Below, in pieces: positions 57,389 through 64,000 of a DNA stretch of 64,000 bases. Where the stretch lies: the NCBI RefSeq assembly GCF_009727055.1, contig NC_052359.1, positions 20,926,931-20,990,930 on the forward strand. Reading direction: 5' to 3'. Position numbers and translations under genes: made by a program. Positions within the stretch are counted from its first letter, which is position 1; each line of letters opens with the position of its first letter. Below the pieces are notes generated by a model. That model ran no database searches, was not told where the DNA came from, and saw nothing but the letters and a program-made list of their open reading frames with translations. This DNA comes from Benincasa hispida (taxonomy: Eukaryota > Streptophyta > Magnoliopsida > Cucurbitales > Cucurbitaceae).

Positions 57389-57887
57389 TGTAACGGTCAT
57401 GCTTGTCCAGGGCCTGTTGCCCATGGCCGCATGCCCAATCCAACCCCCTTCTAGCATATTTTCATGTCCTGTATTGTATTAGTTTAGTTAGCTTGCTTTC
57501 TTTACATTTTCATTGTAAGTGACCACTCGCCCTTTTGCATATGCAAGGGCGCCAGTGGCTTTTTTTGTCAGAATGCACTATATGGGGATAAGACTAACCA
57601 TCATTTCCTCATACTCGGAGTAGTACTCTATAAAGCCGTTGTTGTTGCTTATTGCTTTCTAGTCTACTACAATCTTTCTTTCTTTATTCACACTCATAAA
57701 TCTTCTTATGAAAACCTTTTCTCTAAACCCGTTTTCTAAAACCGTTTTCCCTAAAACGGGGGTGGAGGTTGCAAGAGGCACTCGGTGTGCCATCGGCAGT
57801 CCGTAATCGAGTTGGCTGACTTGTTCATGAGCGGGAACAAGTGCCGCACAATCGCTAAGAGAAGCTTCCGAAAGAGCGATTGTGACA
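57389..57887 (+). mobile_element. 5' LTR of the chromovirus
   Basis: 499 bases, TG...CA. It includes the inverted text CCACTCGCCCTTTTGCATATGCAAGGGCG around 57522-57550. Confidence 0.95.
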
Positions 57888-57889
57888 GT

Positions 57890-57901
57890 TGGTATCAGAG
57901 C
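57890..57901 (+). promoter_or_regulatory. primer-binding site of the chromovirus
   Basis: TGGTATCAGAGC, exact match to the tRNA-Met site, two bases after the LTR. Confidence 0.95.
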
Positions 57902-57934
57902 CAAGTTGGCTTATAGAGGGAAGATCAGTGATCA

Positions 57935-59990
57935 ATGTCGGCGACGAAGAACCTGAACGAGTCCCATGTGGACAGATTGGTAGAGATGGAAGAACAAATG
58001 CTCTACCTGAGAGAGGTCCCAGATAATGTTCGTTTCCTTGAGACTCGGCTACAAGAAGTTGCCGAGAAAGCCGATGGAATTGATGCGGTGGTAGGCCGCC
58101 AGACGGATATCCCGTCAGAGAATTGATGATGAGGTAGAGACCCTCGAGACCAAAACAGTACGGTCCGGCAACTTTGAACGAGGCGATAGCTCCTCGGGTT
58201 CTGTTGCCCACATAGAGGAGCGTGTCGAAGAGCTGGACACTCCCAAAAAGCAATACTTCAGATGGTAACCGACCTATTTGAAGACTTTCGATCGGCCCTG
58301 ATGTCGTCAGAGCCGAGATAGCGGATGTGAGTGCGAGGTGAATTTCACCATCCAAGCGGTAGGGAACCAAGCCCACCTTGGGGCGCGCAGTTGCAGTAAG
58401 CCGAATAAAAATCCCAGAACCGAAACCCTTCTGTGGGGTGCGAGAAGCGAAAGCCCTGGAAAATTTTATCTTCGACCTTGAGCAATACTTCAAGGCGACG
58501 AACACAGTGACTGAAGAGTCGAAAGTCACAATAGCAACGATGCTCTAATTGAAGATGCAAACTGTGGTGGAGATCACGATTTACAGACATACAGGAAGGA
58601 CGTTGCACTATTGATACTTGGGATAGATTGAAACAAGAACTTCGTTCGCAGTTCTTCCCTGAAAATGTTGAGACTTGGCTCGACGAAAACTCAGAGAGCT
58701 AAAGCAAACAAGTAACATCAGGGACTACGTAAACAGTTTGCAAGACTCATGTTGGACATACGAGATATGTCCGAAAAAGACAAGGTCTTTTGCTTTGTGG
58801 AGGGGCTGAAACCGTGGGCGAAAGCAAAACTATACGAACAGAGAGTACAGAATCTCCCCTCTGCCTATGCGGCAGCTGAACGATCATACGACCTTAGCAC
58901 TGACTCACAAGATGTGAGGAAGCAATCAACTTCCTCAAATGAGGAAAACAGAAACAGCCGTTCCAGTCCTCCCAGCCTGGGGGAGGAGACAAGAACACAG
59001 GGGGGACCGTAAATCATCCCAACCGAGATCAGGAAACAACTGGCGGGGGTCGCCACAACAGATAACAATCACAATCGCCCCCTGTCTTGTTTCATATGTA
59101 GAGGCCACACAGGGCGCGTGAATGTCCAAATCAAACTGCGTTCAATGCTTTCCAAGCCACATTAACCTCTACCTCCGGAGACGAGGCCGAACTAGAGGAG
59201 ACGGTAACCGAGCCAGCGGCAGGAATTGAGAATCCCAGAATGTGGGGCATTGAAATTCCTGTCTGCACTCCAGAAGAGATATGGGAAAGGCGACGGAGCA
59301 CTAGAGAAAGGTCTCATGTATGTGGACGCTTGGGTCAACCAAAGATCGGCCAAAACCACTATGGTTGACTCTGGGGCTACCCATAACTTCATGGCAGAAA
59401 CGGAAGCTCGCCGCCTGAACTTGAATTGGGAAAGAGATGCAGGAAAGATGAAAGCTGTGAATTCCGCAGCCCTACCGATTTTGGGATAGCGAAGAGAACT
59501 CCGGTAAAGTTAGGAGACTGGAAGGGCCTCGTCGACTTCTGATTGTCAAGATGGATGATTTCGATGTGGTACTGGGGATGGAATTCCTACTTGAACATAA
59601 AGTCATACCAGTGCCCCTCGCCAATGCTTAGTCATTACCGGATCTACACCGACCGTAGTCCAAGCCAGTAACAAGCGGCCAAATGGAGTGAGAATGATCT
59701 CAGCCCTCCAATTGAAGAGGGCTCGGCCCACGACGAACCCACGTTCATGACCATCCCAGTAGAATCGGTTGAGTCCACTGAAGAGGAGATCCCCCAAGAC
59801 AATCTATTTGTCTTGGAAGAGTATCGGGACGTCAGGCCGAAAAGCTTGCCCAAGTCCCTACCCCCACGAAGGGGGATTGACCATGAGGTTGAGTTGTTTG
59901 CCAGGGCAAAGCCGCCTGCCAGGAAGGCATATCAGATGGCCCCGCCCGAATTGGCTGAGCGTCGGAAACAGTCAGACGAGTTGTTAGGTG
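57935..59990 (+). pseudogene. chromovirus gag-protease and first residues of RT
   Basis: The start is at 57935 (MSATKNLNESHVDRLVEMEE), followed by frameshifts. The Gag core is seen around 58440-58780, with its end at 58749-59012 (DIRDMSEKDKVFCFVEGLKPWA, spaced; LPSAYAAAERSYDL). The zinc knuckle starts CFICRG near 59089 and is broken by a frameshift. The protease has DSGATHNFM at 59366-59392. The N-terminal approach to RT (ARAKPPARKAYQMAPPELAERR, spaced) is at 59910-59970. RT then stops at about 59980. Confidence 0.85.
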
Positions 59991-60698
59991 TGGCTCAGCT
60001 TAGCTTCAATAGCCAGCAGAGTTCCGCGGATCGGAAAGGCGGCCCTCGAAGTGGTGCAACAGATAGCCACTCAGCCACACTTGGTGGACCACCCTTATGC
60101 AGGCAAAAGTCCTCAGACACATAACTTCACTAAAGAGTGGAGCAAAACCCCTGAGATAGCTCGCGCCTACCTAGAAAGAGCATCAAGGAGAGTGAAGAAA
60201 TGGGCTGGTAAGAAGCAGAGGCCCTTGAGTTTCAAGCTGGGGACAAGGTCCTGATCAAGCTACGACCGGGACAGTTTCAGTTCCGAGGCCAGAGAGACCA
60301 ACGGTTAGTAAGGAAATATGAAGGTCTAGTGGAGGTAATTGAAAGGTCGGGAGAACCTCATATAGGGTTCAGTTACCCTCATGGATGAAGATTCATTCTG
60401 TATCGGTGTGAACCTCCTGAAGCCCTATCATCCCGAAACCGAGGATGGACAGCGGAACATGCTAAGGCGCCCATCAGTCACGATGAAGAGTTTGTCTGAG
60501 AAGAAGTTGCACAAATCTGGTGGTAAACGTACGCGCCGTAGTGGAAGACCCAGACGAGAACTGACAGAGTTCTTGGTGAAATGGGAGGATCTCCCCGATG
60601 AAGAGATCAGTTGGGAGCGGGCCGAAGACTTGAAAGAATGCAGCTCCGCCATCGCAGGTTTTGAACAAGGTCGGTTGACGGGGACGTTAACCAATTAA
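59980..60698 (+). pseudogene. chromovirus integrase C-terminus and chromodomain
   Basis: Directly after the RT start the sequence reads AQLSFNSQQSSA, which belongs to the end of the integrase core, so about 2-3 kb of pol are absent. Then come ARAYLERASRRVKKWAGKKQRPL (spaced, 60160-60225), FRGQRDQRLVRKYEG-like sequence, VNLLKPYHPE (60405-60434) and a chromodomain at about 60560-60680 (FLVKWEDLPDEEISWERAEDL, spaced; FEQGRLTGT). The chromodomain is the best preserved part. Confidence 0.87.
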
Positions 60699-60709
60699 GT
60701 GGGGGAGAA

Positions 60710-61208
60710 TGTAACGGTCATGCTTGTCCAGGGCCTGTTGCCCATGGCCGCATGCCCAATCCAACCCCTTCTAGCATATTTTCATGTCCTGTATTGTATT
60801 AGTTTAGTTAGCTTGCTTTCTTTACATTTTCATTGTAAGTGACCACTCGCCCTTTTGCATATGCAAGGGCGCCAGTTGGCTTTTTGTTCAGAATGCACTA
60901 TATGGGATAAGACTAACCATCATTTCCTCTATACCCGGATAGTAGTACTCTATAAAGCCGTTGTTGTTGCTTATTGCTTTCTAGTCTACTACAATCTTTC
61001 TTTCTTATTCACACTCATAAATCTTCTTACGAAAACCTTTTCTCTAAACCCGTTTTCTAAAACCGTTTTCCCTAAAACGGGTGGAGGTTGCAAGAGGCAC
61101 TCGGTGTGTGCCATCGGCAGTCCGTAATCGAGTTGGTCTACTTGTTCGTGAGCGGGAACAAGTGCCGCACAATCGCTAAGAGAAGCTTCCGAAAGAGCGA
61201 TTGTGACA
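60710..61208 (+). mobile_element. 3' LTR of the chromovirus
   Basis: 499 bases, aligned end to end with the 5' copy. Differences include CCCCCTTCTAG/CCCCTTCTAG, GGGGGTGG/GGGTGG, GTGTGCC/GTGTGTGCC and a few substitutions. Confidence 0.95.
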
Positions 61209-61884
61209 TTAAGCATGTTGTATGTTTATGAATTACTCGACTTAAGTTTGACTGAACCCTGGACTGCGGTCTAAAATAATTTGCCATGATGTTTGGGTGT
61301 TAAGTTTGGATCTTGAGGTTTCCTGGTGCCTTTGTTTTGGGCGATTTAAGTTTGATCCTGTGGGTTTTTGGTAAGTTGTTGAGAAGCTTTTGGTTTAGAA
61401 TTGGTGGTTTTGAAACTGTGTTTAAAGATTAAAATTTCGTTATTGCTTTTTGTTAATTTGGTTTGATTCAAGGTTTCATTGGGCAAGAAAGAGGTTGAGC
61501 TTGCTAGTTTCTAGAGTTTGCGATTCGAGATAAGTAATCTCACTACTGGAACTGCCCACGGGCCAGACACTGGATGTATGCTAGCATGATAGATGAATGT
61601 TATGGCAAAATGATAGCATGATGAACTGATAGTTTAGTATAACCGATGCATGTTCTTGGTTGAGGATCTAAAAGATGTATTTGTGCACATAGATACTTGA
61701 ATGTTAGCATGAGATGATATTTGATTCCATGAGGTTGTATGTGATCTGTGGATATTGAGGCATGTGTGTATGTTGTAGAGCCATGATGTTGAAGTATATA
61801 TGTATGTCATAGAACCACATTGTGATAATTATGGTGTCGAGCCTATGATAGTGATTTTACTGATTAGTTAGAATGCCCACTAGA

Positions 61885-62014
61885 TTTGTGTTTCCTTCGA
61901 GATTCGCCAGTTTTTGTTTCCTTCGGGATTCGCTAGTTTGTGTTTCCTTCGGGATTCGCCAGTTTGTGTTTCCTTCGAGATTCACCAGTTTGTGTTTCCT
62001 TCGAGATTCACCAG
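61885..62014. repeat. 26-base tandem repeat, five copies
   Basis: Units start at 61885, 61911, 61937, 61963 and 61989. The consensus starts TTTGTGTTTCCTTCG and then reads (A/G)GATTC(G/A)CCAG. Copies 4 and 5 are identical. It lies in the LTR of the Tekay-like element. Confidence 0.95.
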
Positions 62015-62838
62015 AGGTAGTGGGCATATTTAGCTACAGTAGGATAGAACTCAGTTTTTCATGTATGTATGTGTCCCATGAGGACTAGGACAATTTATAT
62101 GTTCCCACTAGAGGTAGGCATCTAGAGGACATAGATGCCTAACCTGACCCCAGTAGTGAGGTTACTTACTGAGTATTTTATGCTCGTTCTTTCTGATATT
62201 GTTGTTTTAGGTAAAGGTAGAGATACACCGACAATGGACAAGTAGAATTCGTGATCGAGCCACTGGGACTAGTTTTATGCTTCCGCTCATGAGATTTAGA
62301 TTTCTTTTCATGGTTTTCTTAACTTGTAGTTTTAATGTTTGAAACTTACTATTAAGAATCGTTTTCAAACTTATTTATTATCATTTATGATGTATGGGTA
62401 TCCTATTGTTGTTTTTAATATTTGAATTTAATGAAAGTCTTTTGCACTTACCTTATTTATTTAGCATTTTATTTCACCATAAAAGAGTGTCGTTTAAAGT
62501 TTCATACATGCATGTATTTAGTAACGGCCTAACTTAAGTCCTAAGGGGTCGGGTCGTTACAATCAGAATAAGGTTTTCTTTCTATATCCATATACTACAG
62601 ACCATTTAGGTTATCACTTAAGACATGATCCACTTGTATGTCTCCACGTATATGCTTAAGTTACAACGACAACTAGGGATCTTAGTTTATTGTTTTATGG
62701 TAAATGCAAATAAAATATCTCATATTTCATAGAGAACAGTGAAGAAAATATCTCATATTATTACATCACAAGCGTTTGTTCATACATGTGCTTACAAACT
62801 ACAGGACCCTACAAGAGTTTAGGGCATCAACCCCAACA

Positions 62839-63320
62839 TAATAAACTTCTATCGTTGATATCTACCTAAGTTTGAGATCACTAACACATGAATATGACTG
62901 ATATCTATTTAAGTTCTACCACTGATAACACTAATAATTGATATTACCAGTACACAAATATTACGATACACAAATACACAAATATTTCAATTTGTGCCCT
63001 TCATTTTGGGCCATCTATGTCATTTTTTCAAGTTTATTATTGATAGACTTCATAATAAGTCCTATAAAAAAAAAAACTATTGGCCTGTTTGATGATGTGC
63101 TCATTTCTCATTTTTTGAGAATAAATTTGTTTAATAACTATTATCGTTTCTTATTTCAAAATTTTAAGAAATGTTTCTAAAAGTTGTGCAAATTTGAGTA
63201 CAAAAAAAATAGTTTCTTTTTTAAATCCTTTCATTTGCTATTTATATTTAAAGTTTCGAAACATGATGATTGGCTTGTTGGTATTAAGTCACTTATGAAT
63301 TGGACACTTTCAAGTATTGG
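62839..63320. other. spacer to the right of the second nest
   Basis: It resumes the TCTATCGTTGATA / CACTGATAACAC style of 41.6-42.5 kb, then turns AT-rich. An 80-codon frame at 62938-63180 shows no recognisable feature. I see no gene. Confidence 0.6.
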
Positions 63321-63324
63321 AAAA

Positions 63325-63610
63325 TGTTTGGAGAGATGAGGAGATCGGAGAGATGGAAGCAAAAACTAGAGAAGGAAAGAAAATTAAAAAAATGGAGAAA
63401 TAAAAGAAAATAACGAAATCGGAGAAAGGAAAGAAAAAAATCAGATAAATGAAAGAAAGTTAAAAAAATCGGAGAAAGGAAAGAAAAAAAAGAAAAAAAG
63501 AAAGAAAGAAATGATAAATAAAAAAAGCAGGAGAAAAGCAAAGAAAATAAAAAATGAAAGGGAAGAAGACATGTAATAAGACAAGAAAGGGAAAAATTAA
63601 AAATTAGAAA
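63325..63610. repeat. purine-rich (GA/AAAG) low-complexity tract
   Basis: The plus strand is almost wholly A and G. A degenerate unit like CGGAGAAAGGAAAGAAAAAAA recurs three or four times (63355-63500). Open frames on the minus strand (Phe/Ser/Leu-rich) reflect composition. Confidence 0.85.
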
Positions 63611-64000
63611 AAACTCAAAGATTGACTGATTAACACTTCCATATTTACAAATATTTTAAAGAGTTGTTATATTTTTAGATTTGTTTTCTTATTTTGCGAT
63701 CTATTTTAATCAATTTGCAAAGACCCTTTTTATTTTGTAAAGTTTCTCCACAGTTCTTCTAGACGTTTGCGTTCGTTAGAGCATAATATTCCTAGTGGGT
63801 AACTCAATCATCTCCATAATTCTATAATTCCATTAGAGCATAACTCCATCATCCTCTCCATAGTAACTCCCGGAGATTGGTTTTTTGGATGGATTGGTGA
63901 AGACTGCTCTCGTAGAACACTACGACGGCTAATTCGAGAGATTTATTTGGGAGGATGTGAGTCTTATGCTTTCTTTGATTGGATTTCAATAGTTCTTTCT
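63611..64000. other. unassigned spacer to window end
   Basis: Ordinary sequence with a partly repeated phrase (TTAGAGCATAA near 63777 and 63834). No gene, splice-site series or repeat family is recognised. Confidence 0.4.

Larger units (their letters stand above)
57389..61208 (+). mobile_element. internally deleted chromovirus (gypsy)
   Basis: It has two 499-base LTRs (57389-57887, 60710-61208; TGTAACGGTC...GATTGTGACA) and a perfect target duplication TTAAG (57384-57388, 61209-61213). The primer site TGGTATCAGAGC is at 57890-57901, and the polypurine tract AAGTGGGGGAGAA at 60697-60709. The internal region is only 2.82 kb, against roughly 4.5-5 kb for the lineage, because RT, RNase H and the integrase core are missing. 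LTRs differ at few positions, mostly one-base indels. Confidence 0.95.
55268..62561 (+). mobile_element. Tekay-like gypsy 3' part inserted in the LTR of E
   Basis: It is bounded by ACCAG (55263-55267) and ATCAG (62562-62566), one mismatch, and by TGTAATGCCCC at the left and TCGTTACA at the right. It holds the end of pol (55380-56420), a polypurine tract AAGTGGGGAAGAA (56443-56455) and a 3' LTR (56456-62561). Its 5' LTR, gag, protease, RT and RNase H are missing. A 110-base GC-richer piece at 55268-55380 may be the stump of the 5' LTR, but it does not match the start of the 3' LTR. Confidence 0.8.
56456..62561 (+). mobile_element. 3' LTR of the Tekay-like element, split by a chromovirus
   Basis: It starts TGTAACACCCCAAATTTTG and ends GGTCGGGTCGTTACA. 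Net length is about 2.28 kb after removing 57389-61213. 56755-57190 is a GC-rich, C-tract-rich segment. 61885-62014 is a tandem repeat. Open frames in both (for example 56735-57160 minus and 61873-62088 plus) are composition effects. Confidence 0.8.
47466..62838 (-). mobile_element. copia element E, composite with nested gypsy elements
   Basis: The left LTR is truncated and internally deleted (47466-48106). Then come polypurine tract, broken pol and gag (48107-51361), leader (51362-53340) and a right LTR (53341-62838) of about 2.2 kb once the nested gypsy material is removed. It is minus strand and of the same family as D. It joins directly to truncated D on the left and to the TCTATC/GATAG spacer on the right. 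Confidence 0.83.
53341..62838 (-). mobile_element. right (5') LTR of element E, split by gypsy insertions
   Basis: It starts TGAAGGAACTC and ends CATCAACCCCAACA. The two parts (53341-55267 and 62567-62838) rejoin at GTGTCACCAG/GATAAGG, a block seen intact at 23200-23215. Net length is about 2.2 kb. Confidence 0.85.

Noticed and set aside
57855..58529. 224-codon minus-strand ORF
   Set aside because: It lies antisense to the chromovirus primer site and gag, so it is a shadow of that region.
63293..63541. 82-codon Phe/Leu/Ser-rich ORF (minus) resembling a membrane protein
   Set aside because: It is the complement of a purine tract. Hydrophobic residues come from TTT/CTT/TCT codons by composition.
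1..64000. tRNA, rRNA or integrated pararetrovirus sequences
   Set aside because: No cloverleaf with tRNA box motifs, no rRNA stretch and no caulimovirus movement-protein or coat motifs were recognised by eye. The gypsy RT regions all belong to LTR elements with PBS, PPT or integrase.

Overview
The window is plant nuclear DNA that is AT-rich and dominated by nested LTR retrotransposons. It holds two clear host genes. The gypsy and copia proteins, the tRNA-Met primer sites, the plant-specific PORR gene and the plant-type CCDC47 homologue show a flowering plant. The style of the LTRs (ATCGTTTAG arrays, the shared LTR core, TCTATC..GATAG-rich spacers, and a MITE-like repeat with ends like TTGATAACCATTTTG) makes me think of a cucurbit. 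That last step is inference from memory, not something the sequence proves.

Layout. 1-27.1 kb is a nest. A degenerate plus-strand copia element (F) is split by a minus-strand copia element (G, 6687-23867, TSD TATCC/TATCT). G is itself split by element H (8614-14045, TSD TATGC/TATAC) and by a solo LTR (21435-23461, TSD GTTAC/TTTAC). H carries a gypsy LTR fragment. To the left lie a gag-only copia remnant (I, 1768-6490) and an LTR cut by the window edge. 27.2-41.4 kb is a gene island. It holds a plus-strand PORR-domain gene (WTF9-like, 27885-29036), three adjoining MITE-like repeats, and a minus-strand CCDC47 homologue with three coding exons (31223-41288). The 8.5 kb intron of the CCDC47 gene contains an L1-type LINE remnant, which in turn contains a full-length, decayed Ty3/gypsy element (32716-37669, TSD AAAAT). 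41.5-62.8 kb is a second nest inserted in a TCTATC/GATAG-rich spacer. It is a mosaic of two copia elements (D and E). The right LTR of E is split by a Tekay-like gypsy 3' part (55268-62561, TSD ACCAG/ATCAG), which is split by a small chromovirus (57389-61208, TSD TTAAG) that has lost RT, RNase H and the integrase core. 62.8-64 kb is AT-rich spacer with a purine-rich tract.

The two host genes act in different compartments: WTF9-like in mitochondrial intron splicing, CCDC47 in ER membrane-protein insertion. Nothing suggests a shared pathway. All transposon reading frames seen are broken. The clearest unexplained signals are recurring arrays of a palindromic ACGATCGT/ATCGTTTAG motif in LTRs and near the primer sites of several related copia elements, about 2-kb leaders without ORFs but with shared blocks, and an LTR core shared by otherwise different LTR families. 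I found no convincing new enzymatic or defence system.
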